Source: Clostridium magnum DSM 2767
GTDB lineage: Bacteria > Bacillota > Clostridia > Clostridiales > Clostridiaceae
DNA: 64,000 nt
Reading direction: 5' to 3'
Assembly (NCBI RefSeq): GCF_001623875.1
Contig: NZ_LWAE01000016.1
Coordinates: 43,148-107,147 of the forward strand
Shown here: in pieces, positions 27,513-37,047 of the stretch
Layout of the letters: every line of letters begins with the position of its first letter
How positions within the stretch are numbered: the stretch's first letter is position 1
Notes under the pieces: model-generated
What the model was told of the DNA's origin: nothing
The model's input: only the letters and a program-made list of their open reading frames with translations
Databases searched by the model: none
Translations under genes and position numbers: made by a program

Positions 27513-28202
27513 TTACCCAACTATTAAACCAGCTATATATAATAAGTCCATATATTCCATTTTCTCTTTAAGAAACAATAAAATAGACAGTTCTATACAA
27601 TGAAATTTCTTTATTTGCTCTTTGTTATTACGGATCTTCTTTATAGCATTTCTGAAAATTCTTTTTACACTGTCTAAGTTCATACCATTATTATCTGCAT
27701 ATGCTTCAAAGCTTTCACCTTCAATATGGGAAAAAAATATATCATTCTCTCTAGGACTTAGTTGATGCCTGATGTTAGTGCTATAACTTTCGTAAACCAC
27801 CATATCCCCTATTATGTGGTTGTCAAAGTTATGTACATGCTCTCTATAATCAACTTTATTTTTATCCATTGCATCGGAAGAAATTACCTCTAATTTGTTC
27901 TGTCTTTTATTTTTTCTAATAATATCTCCAGTTAAGTTTCTTATACTTATCTTAACTAAACTACTTAAACTTCCATAGTTTATTTCATTTAGTACTTTAA
28001 TACAATGATCAATCTTTACATCACATTCCTGATAATAGTCATCTTTTGAGATTTTATCTTTATCATGAATATATTTATTGTAGTAAGTTTTCTTTAGCCA
28101 ATTAAAACTTTCAAGGATCATTTTTAACTTTAACTGGTCACCTTCCTTGGCGCCTATTATAGTAATTTCTCTTTCTTTTGTGCTTAGTGATCTTAACGGC
28201 AT
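27513..28202 (-). CDS. Divergent sigma-70-like protein
   Basis: 229 aa. The C-terminal part (LSPRENDIFFSHIEGESFEAYADNNGMNLDSVKRIFRNAIKKI) is a region 4-like HTH. The middle (SLVKISIRNLTGDIIRKNKRQNK) resembles a weak region 2. It is probably a sigma factor or sigma-like regulator and is co-directional with the sigma-70 gene 88 bp downstream. GGGGGAG gives a strong ribosome site. Assignment is from motif shape only. Confidence 0.65.
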   Translation of the reverse strand: MPLRSLSTKEREITIIGAKEGDQLKLKMILESFNWLKKTYYNKYIHDKDKISKDDYYQECDVKIDHCIKVLNEINYGSLSSLVKISIRNLTGDIIRKNKRQNKLEVISSDAMDKNKVDYREHVHNFDNHIIGDMVVYESYSTNIRHQLSPRENDIFFSHIEGESFEAYADNNGMNLDSVKRIFRNAIKKIRNNKEQIKKFHCIELSILLFLKEKMEYMDLLYIAGLIVG

Positions 28203-28229
28203 AGTTATCTCCCCCTTAATTGAAGCAAG

Positions 28230-28367
28230 ATCTTAATTCAGATGGGGATTCTTTTACCCCATCTGAATTTTAGATCTGCGAATGCATGGCTTACTTGGCG
28301 TTGAACTCCCACTCTCCTCTGACGTTAGGAAAAGGAGAGTGGGAGACTTACGCCAAGTTAGTCATGT
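28230..28367. repeat. Structured two-hairpin element, element B relative (B1)
   Basis: Hairpin a: 28230-28276, AATTCAGATGGGG against CCCCATCTGAATT with flanking AGATCT pairs. Hairpin b: 28286-28367, nested pairs CATG, ACTTGGCGT/ACGCCAAGT and ACTCCCACTCTCC/GGAGAGTGGGAG. On the minus strand the order is hairpin b, ATTCG..CTAAAA spacer, hairpin a, the same order as element B. It sits in the leader of the sigma-like gene. Confidence 0.75.
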
Positions 28368-28376
28368 TAAAATTAT

Positions 28377-28649
28377 TGTTAACTTCAAATTTCCCCTCTA
28401 TATATAGGGACGTCATATTCTCAAAAATACGGAACGTTTTTTAACAACAATCGTTCTTTCTATTCCCCTATATTTTGGCAAATTCACCTTCTTTTTTGTT
28501 TTTATAGTAGACTATTGTTCTAAACTCCATCTTTTAGTTACCATATTGTACCTAAAATCACCTTTTTCATCAAATTATACTTTTCCGAAACAGAATTTTG
28601 TCCTAAAGTTTCTTGTCTATATTAGGATTTTGATTTACTTTTTTGCATA
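28377..28649. other. Intergenic region upstream of the sigma-like gene
   Basis: No reading frame of note. It holds the minus-strand promoter candidate at 28545-28573; the predicted transcript would carry a ~340-nt leader including B1. Confidence 0.5.
28545..28573 (-). promoter_or_regulatory. Promoter candidate for the sigma-sigma-DnaD-DnaB group
   Basis: Minus strand: TTGATG (28568-28573), 17 bp, TACAAT (28545-28550). Confidence 0.5.
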
Positions 28650-28688
28650 AAAAAACACGCAAGACTAAATCAATCTTGCGTGTTTTTT
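28650..28688. terminator. Strong bidirectional terminator after the YvrJ gene
   Basis: AAAAAACACGCAAGA (28650-28664) pairs perfectly with TCTTGCGTGTTTTTT (28674-28688) over a 9-nt loop. It abuts the YvrJ stop codon. Confidence 0.9.
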
Positions 28689-28833
28689 AGGATCTTACTT
28701 CAATGGCCTTAGACAAATTATTGATACTGACTGTTAAAACTTCCAGTTTTGCCTCCAACCTTACCAGCAAATATACTGATACTGCAATAGGAAAACCCAT
28801 ATTTCCAATAATGTTTAACAGATCGTTACTCAT
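28687..28833 (-). CDS. YvrJ-family small membrane protein
   Basis: 48 aa, MSNDLLNIIGNMGFPIAVSV ... LLVRLEAKLEVLT...; start ATG 28833 after a GGTG-type site. One hydrophobic helix (about 8-24) is followed by a short amphipathic tail, the standard YvrJ (PF12841) layout. It is the third of the trio DUF1659-DUF2922-YvrJ common in Clostridium. Function unknown. Confidence 0.85.
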   Translation of the reverse strand: MSNDLLNIIGNMGFPIAVSVYLLVRLEAKLEVLTVSINNLSKAIEVRS

Positions 28834-28927
28834 GAAGTTCACCTTCTTTTCATATCTAGTAGATTTCTTTAGGCATCATTAAAAATATACTAATCAGTTA
28901 TTTTTTAATGATGCCTTGTATTCTAGG

Positions 28928-29146
28928 TTATTTCACTGATAATTCAGTGGAGTTCTTGTCTACAATCTCTGCGGAGTCTTTAAATTTCAGGTCTCCCCCA
29001 GTAGTTGTAAATATATTCTTAGCTATAATTACATCCATAGCAGCACTAACCTCTGCTTCAGTTACAGCATCCTTAACATTATTAAGCCTTACTGCTGTTT
29101 TTTGGCCTGCCTCGTTTAAAAAGTTCATAACTAATGTTTTGCTCAT
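28928..29146 (-). CDS. DUF2922 family protein
   Basis: 72 aa, MSKTLVMNFLNEAGQKTAVRL ... KDAVTEAEVSAAMDVIIAKNIF, the usual length and pattern of DUF2922. GGGGGATAT precedes the ATG. Small cytosolic protein of unknown role, normally next to DUF1659, as here. Confidence 0.88.
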   Translation of the reverse strand: MSKTLVMNFLNEAGQKTAVRLNNVKDAVTEAEVSAAMDVIIAKNIFTTTGGDLKFKDSAEIVDKNSTELSVK

Positions 29147-29164
29147 TCACATATCCCCCTTATT

Positions 29165-29275
29165 ATTTAGTTGACGTTGAGAATTGATAGTGGAGAGTTA
29201 AGGAAGACTTTTTCAATGTAAGGAAAAAAAGTTCCTTAACTTTTAATTTTCCACTTTCAGCTCTTAACTAAATTA
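29165..29275. repeat. Long imperfect hairpin between DUF1659 and DUF2922
   Basis: GTTAAGGAA (from ~29197) pairs with TTCCTTAAC (~29232), with outer pairs AGTGGA/TCCACT and TTTAGTTG/TTAACTAAAT. It fills nearly the whole gap between the two genes and looks like a small palindromic insertion. Confidence 0.5.
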
Positions 29276-29497
29276 GACGCTGGTTATTCCGCTTTGATCT
29301 TCTCTAATAACCTCATTTAAGGTTTTTCCAAGAAGCTTTTCAATCTCTAGTGCCACATCAAGAATGTTTTGCTCTGTGGCAGTAGTCTTTACCTTTGAAA
29401 ACCTCTGACTTTTGATTATTTCTTTTCCCTGTGCATCTACACCATCCCCATATTTAACTAATAGTGTGCTCTGCAGTTTTGTTGCTATTGCAGCCAT
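29273..29497 (-). CDS. DUF1659 family protein
   Basis: 74 aa from ATG 29497, preceded by GGAGATGATATGT; an ATG at 29506 lies inside that ribosome region. MAAIATKLQSTLLVKYGDGVD ... NILDVALEIEKLLGKTLNEV matches DUF1659. First gene of the DUF1659-DUF2922-YvrJ trio. Function unknown. Confidence 0.88.
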   Translation of the reverse strand: MAAIATKLQSTLLVKYGDGVDAQGKEIIKSQRFSKVKTTATEQNILDVALEIEKLLGKTLNEVIREDQSGITSV

Positions 29498-29506
29498 ACA
29501 TATCAT

Positions 29507-29928
29507 CTCCTCTCACTTAATATATAAGCAGCTAGAGATAATATGGGCATAAAAAACTCACTTTTTTATTAAAGCTAAAAATAATTTCTCATGAGATCTT
29601 CTAAATTATCTCTCCTTCTAATAACCTTTATTTCTCCATTTTCTTTTATGGTAATTGCCGTTCCTTATAATCATCATCTAAGAAATTTCTATTTTAAAAA
29701 CTGCACAGCAATATACACGTAACTTTTCATATATTTTGCAAAAGGGAATCAGTCACTCAAAAGGTACACTAGTATTTATAGACATATTAAACAATTATGG
29801 AAAGAGCATCTAAGTTCTCAAAATTAGGACAGGTGCTTAGAGATGTAGGTAATCCAAAATAAGGCAAGAGAATACCTGTAATCCTCTTGCCTTTAGCTTT
29901 ACCATATTAGAACTAGATTGATTAACAT
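29507..29928. pseudogene. Debris stretch with two gene fragments
   Basis: Minus strand 29575-29665 encodes the tail ...GTAITIKENGEIKVIRRRDN..MRNYF followed by TAG, without a start. Plus strand 29648-29815 is ~80-90% similar to 58957-59187 (KEIS.LKT and ILQKGISHSKGTLVFIDML) but with an internal deletion of ~75 bp and frame breaks. Neither family is recognised. Confidence 0.55.
29861..29894 (-). terminator. Terminator of the VOC gene
   Basis: On the minus strand AAAGGCAAGAGGAT pairs with TTCTCTTGCCTT, followed by ATTTTGG. It lies ~35 bp after the VOC stop. Confidence 0.7.
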
Positions 29929-30810
29929 TTATCCTAATCGCGCCTTTTCAAGGGTAGCTAGATCAAACTTCTTCATTTTCAGAAATGCCTCCGTCACATG
30001 TTTTATTTCTTCTTTTGTACCTTTCATGAGAATTTCATTCATACTAGCAGGTGTAATCTGCCAAGATACTCCAAATTGATCTTTGATCCATCCACACTGT
30101 TCATCCTCTGGAACAAAAGAAAGTTTATCCCAAAAGTAATCTATTTCTTCTTGATTTTCACACAGTACCATGAAAGAAAAAGCTTCATTAAAGGTAAAAT
30201 CCCCGCCAAAGCCATGATCCATAACTATGAATTCAGTTCCCCAGATATTGACCTCTCCATAGTTTATTTTTGCTCTTGTATCCATTGCTTCTTCGACCGC
30301 ATAATGGTTTATAAATCCTTTTTTAGATTCCTCAAAAGTTGAAATATAATAGTCAATGGCATCTTCAGCCTTACCACATGCATCTCCAGCAAATAGTAAT
30401 GATGGACGTATTTTTTGATGTTCTTCCATATTTTCAACTAGCATGAGCTGCCAGCTTAAGCCATACCTATCTTGTACCCATGCATATCGTTTACTGAATG
30501 GATAATCGCCTAAAGGCATAAGTTCTGTACCACCAGAAGACAGATTCGCATGTAATCTATCCACCTCTTTGATTGTACCACAAGCTACCATTAAAGAAAT
30601 CGATGGATTAAATGTAAAATACGGACCTGCACTGATTGCTGAAAATCTAAGATTAGCAAGTTGAAAATCAACAAGTTCTGCATCTCCCGATGGGGTATCT
30701 GGAATCGTAGTAATGTTAATGATTCTGGAATTCTCAAACAAACTGACGTACCATTTGGCAGCTTCAACAGCTTCTTTATCAAACCATAAATGCGGAATTA
30801 TCTTTTGCAC
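29929..30810 (-). CDS. VOC-superfamily (PhnB/glyoxalase-like) protein with two domains
   Basis: 293 aa made of two consecutive PhnB-like VOC units: MQKIIPHLWFDKEAVEAAKW ... YPFSKRYAWVQDRYGLSWQLM, then IRPSLLFAGDACGKAEDAID ... CGWIKDQFGVSWQITP. The family includes dioxygenase- and methyltransferase-annotated proteins of unsettled substrate. It stands alone with its own terminator. It splits two fragments (29648-29815 and 31000-31075) that lie close together at 58.96-59.40 kb, so it may have entered this debris later. Confidence 0.85.
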   Translation of the reverse strand: MQKIIPHLWFDKEAVEAAKWYVSLFENSRIINITTIPDTPSGDAELVDFQLANLRFSAISAGPYFTFNPSISLMVACGTIKEVDRLHANLSSGGTELMPLGDYPFSKRYAWVQDRYGLSWQLMLVENMEEHQKIRPSLLFAGDACGKAEDAIDYYISTFEESKKGFINHYAVEEAMDTRAKINYGEVNIWGTEFIVMDHGFGGDFTFNEAFSFMVLCENQEEIDYFWDKLSFVPEDEQCGWIKDQFGVSWQITPASMNEILMKGTKEEIKHVTEAFLKMKKFDLATLEKARLG

Positions 30811-31168
30811 AATATTATCCTCCTTCTTTTTTTACAATTCTATTTAAAGTTCTGCTCACTAACCCTTCCAACGTTTTGTCCGGCACTTATTTTTCCTTAT
30901 GTAAAACCTTTCTTAGTTCTGCTTACCCTATCTATAAAGTTGTTCCTTCAGTTATACACCGCTAAATCAAGCTAAGTTTGAATTAATCTAATCGATGGTC
31001 CAAATTTAATGTATTTGTTTAAAGAATACGGATATGATGTTAGAATTGATCTAAAAAATAAAAAAACTATATAAAAAGTTTTAGAATATATAGGTTAAGA
31101 GAACTAAATGGCCCCTTGAACACCTTTAGTTCCCTTATCTTCTTTATGATTTCCAGATCACTGATAAA
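30811..31168. other. Intergenic stretch with a short gene fragment
   Basis: Plus strand 31000-31075 reads DGPNLMYLFKEYGYDVRIDLK, similar to IDGSHLIYWFKEYGYDVRI at ~59340-59395. It loosely recalls the end of Mrr-like restriction domains (IDG..L...F..Y). No start, no full domain. Confidence 0.45.
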
Positions 31169-32839
31169 TTATAACTTTTCTCTTATCATAACCTCTTTAC
31201 CATCAAAAACAATAGCCAATTCTAAAATTTTCTTTATTCCTAGCTCTTTCAATTCCAGACTATATTTGTTATGCTCAATTTGTTCTAATGCTTTTGTTGC
31301 AGCCTCTTCTAAAGTCTCATTTCTTCTTTTATTTACTTTTTTAAACTCTATGATTAAACCTAATTTACTCTTATCCTTTGGTATTACCATAACATCATAT
31401 CTTCCATATCCGCTTTCTCTATTGGATTTGACATCATGGCTATCCTTTAAAGCTACAAGCATTCCTAATACAAAAGCATGATAGAATTTTTCACTTTCTC
31501 CAGCTACATCAAAATAACTTAAAGTTTTTTCTACTGTATTTGAAAACATAATATCAAAGGTTTCCACATCTCCTTTTGTTAAAGCCACTAACATGTCATT
31601 AAAATCTTCATTTACATGAGCTTTATTAAACCATCCAAGAATTATGTCTTTAAATAAAATGTTAACTTCTTTATTTGGAATAGATAGTTTACCAACAATG
31701 CTCCCATCTATATTTTTGACATCACTAACTTTTAGGTATCCAGTGAACAAAAGAAAACTCCATATATTTTCTGAACTTACATCTACATCTTCTAAAACTA
31801 TATTTTCATTTATTCTTTTTTCTAAAGAATCTCCCTCTATTAAAGATTCACAATCAACTTTTATTTTATTATCTGATTTACCTAAAATATCTTTTATTAA
31901 ATCGTTAGAGCTGGTGTTTATCCAATGGCATATAAGGCCTCTATCTATATCTTTTATATAATTTAATATGCTCCAAGGATTATAAATAACCGCTCCACCA
32001 AAATTATATCCATTGTACCAATATCTTATGTTTTCTAACTTTGTTTTTATGTTATAGTATTCTAATAATTCTTCTACCTCATTTTCTGTAAATCCAAAAT
32101 ATTGCTTGTATTTACTACTGGTTAAACTGTATACTTTTATATTGTTAAGGCCTGAGAATATGCTTTCTTTCGCGACTCTTAAAATACCTGTCATAACAGC
32201 CTTTTCTATATAATCATTGTCTTTCAATGCCCCACTTAAAAAATTTCTCATGAAACCTATAAATTCGGTATAATATCCATTTAAATAAGCCTGCTGAATA
32301 GGTACATCATATTCATCAATTAGAAGTATGGGTTTCTTTTTCATAACTTTATATAAAAGTTTTATTAAAATTTTGAAGGACATTTCTAATTCAACAAGAC
32401 TGCACTTTCTAGCTAATATATTATCAAAGTATTCTTTTTCTTCTTTAGAGCAGTCCAAATATATGCTTTCCTTAAATTCTTCAAAAATGCCCGCCATTAA
32501 AAAAGCCATAGCTTCCATACAATTCTCAAAGCTAGAATGTTTCATATCTTTAAAGGTAATATAAATTACAGGATAACTTTTTTGAAGTCTCATTATACTT
32601 TCATATTTACTTACCTGTAAATTATCAAACAAATTTATATTCTCTGCTTCTATACTTTTAAAGAAATACTTAAGCATAGTCATATTAAGTGTTTTACCAA
32701 ATCTTCTTGGTCTTGGAATTAATATAACCTTTGAATCATCTTCTATAATCTCTTTAATCAATAAACTTTTATCAACAAAATAGTAGTTATTCTCAATAAT
32801 CTCTCTAAAGTCACTTATACCTATTGGGATCTTTTTCAT
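31169..32839 (-). CDS. AAA-ATPase-like/PD-(D/E)XK protein (paralogue 3)
   Basis: 556 aa from ATG 32839, the conserved family start KKIPIGISDFREIIENNYYFVDKS split by the usual spacing; in-frame starts up to 32851 are possible. Walker A is RPRRFGKTLN, Walker B LLIDEYDVPIQQA. The C-terminal nuclease motif is intact: GRYDVMVIP and IIEFKKVNKR. It is only distantly related to paralogues 1 and 2. Same unknown function. It is followed upstream by a small gene on the same strand. Confidence 0.85.
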   Translation of the reverse strand: MKKIPIGISDFREIIENNYYFVDKSLLIKEIIEDDSKVILIPRPRRFGKTLNMTMLKYFFKSIEAENINLFDNLQVSKYESIMRLQKSYPVIYITFKDMKHSSFENCMEAMAFLMAGIFEEFKESIYLDCSKEEKEYFDNILARKCSLVELEMSFKILIKLLYKVMKKKPILLIDEYDVPIQQAYLNGYYTEFIGFMRNFLSGALKDNDYIEKAVMTGILRVAKESIFSGLNNIKVYSLTSSKYKQYFGFTENEVEELLEYYNIKTKLENIRYWYNGYNFGGAVIYNPWSILNYIKDIDRGLICHWINTSSNDLIKDILGKSDNKIKVDCESLIEGDSLEKRINENIVLEDVDVSSENIWSFLLFTGYLKVSDVKNIDGSIVGKLSIPNKEVNILFKDIILGWFNKAHVNEDFNDMLVALTKGDVETFDIMFSNTVEKTLSYFDVAGESEKFYHAFVLGMLVALKDSHDVKSNRESGYGRYDVMVIPKDKSKLGLIIEFKKVNKRRNETLEEAATKALEQIEHNKYSLELKELGIKKILELAIVFDGKEVMIREKL

Positions 32840-32894
32840 ATAACTCATCACCCTTAATTATGTTTTCCTTATGTGCAAAGGCACCTATTTACTA

Positions 32895-33107
32895 TTAATT
32901 TATTGCTAATTCAGACCTGTTAAAAGCTTCAATTTTATCCACATTTGCATATTTAGCAGTTATATATTCCTTTAATTGTGGAATTGTCTTGTAGCTGTCT
33001 AAAAGTAGTTCTATTAATTCTTCTTTACTTTGCTCCTTAAGCATTTTTCTTACTTCTGTAACACTTAGTAAGTATTCATTCTTTTTCATTTTCTTTATCT
33101 CCGACAT
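32895..33107 (-). CDS. Small hypothetical protein, possibly truncated DUF6155-like
   Basis: 70 aa, charged: LSVTEVRKMLKEQSKEELI, then ELLLDSYKTIPQLKEYITAKY. It resembles the N-terminal part of DUF6155-type proteins but is less than half their length, so it may be truncated. GGGAAAG precedes ATG 33107; ATG 33089 with GGAG is an alternative. Confidence 0.55.
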   Translation of the reverse strand: MSEIKKMKKNEYLLSVTEVRKMLKEQSKEELIELLLDSYKTIPQLKEYITAKYANVDKIEAFNRSELAIN

Positions 33108-33348
33108 ATTCTTTCCCTCTTTTCATTTTCTTAAGTGAAAAATTCAATATTTTCTTTTTCAACTGTACGTCAAAAGATGCAGAGATGTATTTTTGCTACA
33201 ATTATATTATAAATTTTCTTATTAACTATGCCAATATGAATTTTGTATTCAGAACAGCCTGTTATCATATTTGGTGGAATAAAACCACTCCCAATGATTA
33301 AACTACTTGTTAAAATGTTATCAATGATCTGTGATTTTATTTCATTCT

Positions 33349-33640
33349 CTATTCCTTAAATAGTTCTCCTATATCTACAGTAAATCCATTAAAAATCTTA
33401 GAACTTATAGTCCCACTATTTTTAACAACATCAATTTGATCATATAATCCATCATTATTAAGGCTATATGTCTGAACTGTATTAATCATTGGATTGATAA
33501 TCCAATATTCTTTAACTCCATATTTCATATATAAATTTAGTTTCACAACTAGATCATTGGATTGATTAGAAGGTGATAATATCTCTATTATAAACGTAGG
33601 AATACCAATATACTTATTGTCCTCTATTCCACTTTTATCA
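33349..33640 (-). pseudogene. Truncated second copy of the Uma2 gene
   Basis: The last ~95 codons of the Uma2 gene (from about CDKSGIEDN to ELFKE and TAG at 33349) are 96-98% identical at DNA level to 22044-22335. The copy ends abruptly at 33640, where element A sequence begins. An internal ATG-led 65-aa frame is unlikely to be functional. Confidence 0.85.
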
Positions 33641-33641
33641 A

Positions 33642-33820
33642 AGATAACCTATATTACCTCACTATGATATTTCCACCATAATAAAGCAGTTCATTACCTA
33701 TAATAATGGTTTCTTCGACTATATAAAATATCTACACAGCTATATATAATCTCTCGACTATACATAACCATCTCAACACTCCATATAATCTTAGCTCGAC
33801 CCTATATCATAAGTTTGAAC
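33642..33820 (+). repeat. Element A, partial copy (middle part only)
   Basis: It matches element A from AGATAACCTATATTACCTC to TCATAAGTTTGAACC, lacking the 5' hairpin and the last ~230 bp. It is joined directly to the broken Uma2 copy. Confidence 0.8.
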
Positions 33821-33833
33821 CCAGTAATACTCC

Positions 33834-34259
33834 CTAATACCGTCCTCTTCTCTTAAAACCATAAGTTTTCTTCAGTCTTTCCAGCATTTCAAAAACTACA
33901 GGGCATACACTTGCAAAATCAACTATACTAAGCAAACTAAGTAATCTTTCTGGTCTATTTGTAAAAGGGTACTCTCTACAGCCCTCTGGTTTGCACTTTT
34001 CAATTTCACAAGCACCATTTTCAGTTAGAAAGCAGCATGGCTTACCTTTTATATCATATCCATTAGTAGTCTCCTCTATATACTTATCCATAAATTCTTT
34101 CTTTGTTATTTTAAGTAGCTTAGAAGCTTGCTCTATTTCAGTTTCTTCAAAAGTTATTTGATACATTTTCTTTCTTAATTTGAATATTTGTAATGGCAGT
34201 AATATATACATATTTTCTTTTAGCAATTTATCTATATTACAAGTAAAATATTTAAACAC
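33834..34259 (-). pseudogene. YkgJ-type cysteine-cluster protein, N-terminally truncated
   Basis: From about codon 32 the protein reads as a YkgJ/UPF0153 zinc/iron-binding family member: KLLKITKKEFMDKYIE, GKPCCFLTENGACEIEKC, CREYPF. The N-terminal CxxCC half of the cluster is missing and replaced by unrelated codons, so the first half of the metal site is lost. Probably inactive. Confidence 0.65.
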
Positions 34260-34297
34260 CTTGCAAGTATATGTAACTGTATTTTGCTTCGGAATTT

Positions 34298-35345
34298 CTA
34301 TGCATGGTGAACTTCATCTACAATTATAAAATCATAGAAATCAGCTGTGGTTTTTTCATAAAGCTTTGTTGAATTGAAGCTTTGAATACTCATAAACAAA
34401 TGATCTATAGCCTCAGGTGTATTTCCACCTACATATAAATCTCCAAAGTTATTATCCTTTAGTATAGCTCTAAAGGTATCTCTGCTCTGCTTTAATATTT
34501 CTTCTCTATGAGCTATGAAGTGGAAACTTGGATCAGATGGGGTTTTAGACCCCATCTGATTCTTAGTTGAACGAATCCAGGGATGTATATCTAAACTAAA
34601 TATAGTATCGCTATTGCCTTCAAACTTTCCTTCCCTTTTTAAAGAAGTTATAAGTCTCTTCTTATCTTCTTCAAAGATTCCATTAAAGCTTGTAAATTCA
34701 TCGTCATTCCAGTAGCTTTCAAAGGTTGCTTCAAGCTTTCTAATAGTATCAAAGGAATCCTTCTCTGTAACCTTTATATTCCATTCCAGCCCTGAAGTTA
34801 GTGCTGCATTGGATAAATTAGAAGATCCTATATAGGAGGTGGTAATTATTCTTAGCTTATGGTTTTCCTTCTCTGTAAATTCTCTAAGCTCTTCAATTAT
34901 GCATCTCAATCCGCTCCATTTAATAAAGGACACCAGCATATCAATAGAATCACAGCATAGTATTTCTTTTTTTATTTCACTCATCATATCTGGCTCCTGT
35001 TTTGAGCCAGTAAAAAGTGAACTTTGAGAAAGTGATGTCACAGGTCTTACAGCTTTAGTTTCCTTTATAGCCTTAATGCTATTTATTTTTGAGTACAAAG
35101 CGGTAAGTATTTCCCCTTCTTCATCTATCTTTAACCCAGCAATATTTTTTTCATCAGCTAGCTTACTTAAACTTTTTATAAGCTCATTGCAAGCCTTTAT
35201 TTGTGAAAGCAAGGCCTCCTTATCATTTTTTTTACTACTTTCTCTTATGAATCTTAAAGACTTTTTAACTACAGAGGATATGTAACTTGTTAGTATGGTT
35301 TTAGCTTCTTCTACTGTTGACTTTATAGCATTAATTTTAGTGCTA
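34298..35345 (-). pseudogene. Remnant of a second PLD-DEAD helicase
   Basis: The frame is open from ~35345 to TAG at 34298 without a proper start (a TTG at 35212 is internal). It contains the PLD-type GSSNLSNAALTSGLEWN and DEAD motif VDEVHHA, then stops. The segment HPWIRSTKNQMGSKTPSDPS in the middle is translated from an element B piece (34516-34582) and has replaced the stretch with Walker A. Everything after motif II is missing. Its own fragment recurs at 20411-20652. Confidence 0.8.
34516..34582 (-). repeat. Element B fragment inside the helicase remnant (B2)
   Basis: Inverted relative to the other copies. Hairpin GATCAGATGGGG/CCCCATCTGATT with TGAAGTGGAAACTT on one side and AGTTGAACGAATCCAGGGA on the other, i.e. 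the right half of element B. Confidence 0.75.
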
Positions 35346-35490
35346 ATATATCAGCTATGCTTAATAATAATGCTCAAATTAAATCTTTTACCCATATACA
35401 AATATATCCATATCCTATATAATTGAATTAAATCTCAATCGTAAAAAGTCCGTCACAACGCTAAACTTTATGAATAGAGAGGACAATTAA

Positions 35491-35814
35491 ATGAATAAAA
35501 GTTTTGAAAAAATACAACCAATTATTGATAGGTTAACTAAGATAAATAAAAAATATCAAAAAATCGAACCAACAATTGGAATTTTGATTGTTTATATGTT
35601 TATTGGCTTATCAATGGGTTTGGTACAAAATTCAAACTATCAGTTCCCTAAAGTAATTATAATATTAATATACTCTGGTGGCTTTTGTACATTTCAAATG
35701 TTACTCTCTTACTGTAGGGAAAATCAATTAAAGATATTTGGGACGATTAGCCTGAATATATTGGGATTTGCCATCTGGATGATTTTTTATGGCGTTCCAA
35801 TATTCTTGGATTAA
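35491..35814 (+). CDS. Small membrane protein of unknown function
   Basis: 107 aa with GAGAGGA 8 nt before the ATG. A charged N-terminus (~30 aa) is followed by three hydrophobic segments (about 29-46, 54-72 and 84-103). It stands alone on the + strand in a debris region; no family recognised. Confidence 0.6.
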   Translation: MNKSFEKIQPIIDRLTKINKKYQKIEPTIGILIVYMFIGLSMGLVQNSNYQFPKVIIILIYSGGFCTFQMLLSYCRENQLKIFGTISLNILGFAIWMIFYGVPIFLD

Positions 35815-36460
35815 TGTACTGTTTTTGGCTAGTTTTAAGTAAATCCTAAGTATAGATAAATATTAAATCCATGTTTTTTAGCAGATTTACATTAGGATCT
35901 TCATCTATTTCTGCAATTGATAGGTGCCTTAAATGGATATTTATACCGTAAAGTCCCATCTTTATTTTATTTGTATTTATTATTAGATATTTTGTTGCAT
36001 GCCAGCTTTAATGCATTTGACAGTTTACTCATTATAACCCCCCCCAATTAGTATCCTGTGCTTTTTAATCTTATATATTCTATGCTTTATGTCAAAATCC
36101 TCTAGTAGGCTTCAAATCTTATTTATATAAAAAATAAAATATAATACCACGCTTCATCTAAAACCCTTTTCATGCATAAAAATTTACTTTTTTGTTACCT
36201 TTGCTACATAAAATATAAATATTTTCTCTTTATTTTAGGTTTGTTATCCCTTCAACCATTTTGACATTTCTTAAAAAGTCAATTTGTTATTTTGATACGT
36301 AAGTTGATAATTTACGTTGTTATCTGTCCATTTTAGATAATGTTATATCAATTTATTTTATAGCATTAATCATAATTTGGAACTAATTCATAAAATTTGA
36401 AGGATATTAATACTTATTGTAGAATATAGAATTTAACAAATCTGTACAGGAGGCACAATA
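35815..36460. other. Gene-free stretch
   Basis: AT-rich with frequent stops, a C9 run near 36040, and no repeat copy. A GGAGGCAC ribosome site at its end belongs to the NERD pseudogene. Confidence 0.4.
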
Positions 36461-36872
36461 ATGGCTTTTTTAGAAAATGCTCTAAATTTAATCTTCAGCA
36501 AATCTACAATTACTAGTCCTATTTTTATAAAGGATTTTCAAAAGGAAAACGAACAACTTAGGGATTTGATAGAACTTTCCTGCAAGGTTACATCAAATAA
36601 GAAAAAATACATAGATAGGGATATTACCTTATTAAAACAAGGTCTTGCTGGAGAGCAAAATGTGTACTATGAGTTAAAAAACTCATTTCTTCCTAATTTT
36701 ATGTCTACATGATATTAGATTGGAATATGAAGATCACACAGCTCAGCTGGATTCCTTAGTTGAAGCCAAGCCTAAAACTAGAAATGAACTTCTGAAAATT
36801 AGTGGGTTTGGAGAAAAGAAGATTGAAAAATATGGTGATGCTATTATTAGTATTATAAATGCTGAAGAATAG
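36461..36872 (+). pseudogene. NERD...HRDC protein with internal deletion
   Basis: The start is normal (GGAGGCAC before ATG) and reads a NERD-protein N-terminus (DITLLKQGLAGEQNVYYELKNS). After FLPNF the frame breaks. The shifted frame gives HDIRLEYEDHTAQLDSLV and then jumps into an HRDC-type tail (LLKISGFGEKKIEKYGDAII) ending at TAG 36872. The nuclease core and middle are deleted. Two lesions, hence inactive. Confidence 0.8.
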
Positions 36873-37047
36873 GTACCTATTTTATAGCAGTTAGAAGAAT
36901 CCTCGTGTATATAATGTTTATGAAGTATTTTCGGCAAAAAAGTAAAATGTTATGAAGATGTAGTTAAGTTTATATTGAGATAATAAATATAGTATGAAAT
37001 AAACTTACAGCATATTATAAATTTAAGTTCATATATTCTTGAAATAC

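Noticed and set aside
28885..29174. Plus-strand 88-aa ORF over the DUF2922 gene
   Set aside because: It is antisense of the well-supported DUF2922 gene and has no ribosome site.
24629..29497. Complete prophage
   Set aside because: Only replication-type and sigma genes are present; no integrase, portal, capsid, tail or lysis genes.
35491..35814. Toxin or holin call for the 107-aa membrane protein
   Set aside because: Three hydrophobic segments alone do not support a function, and there is no partner gene.
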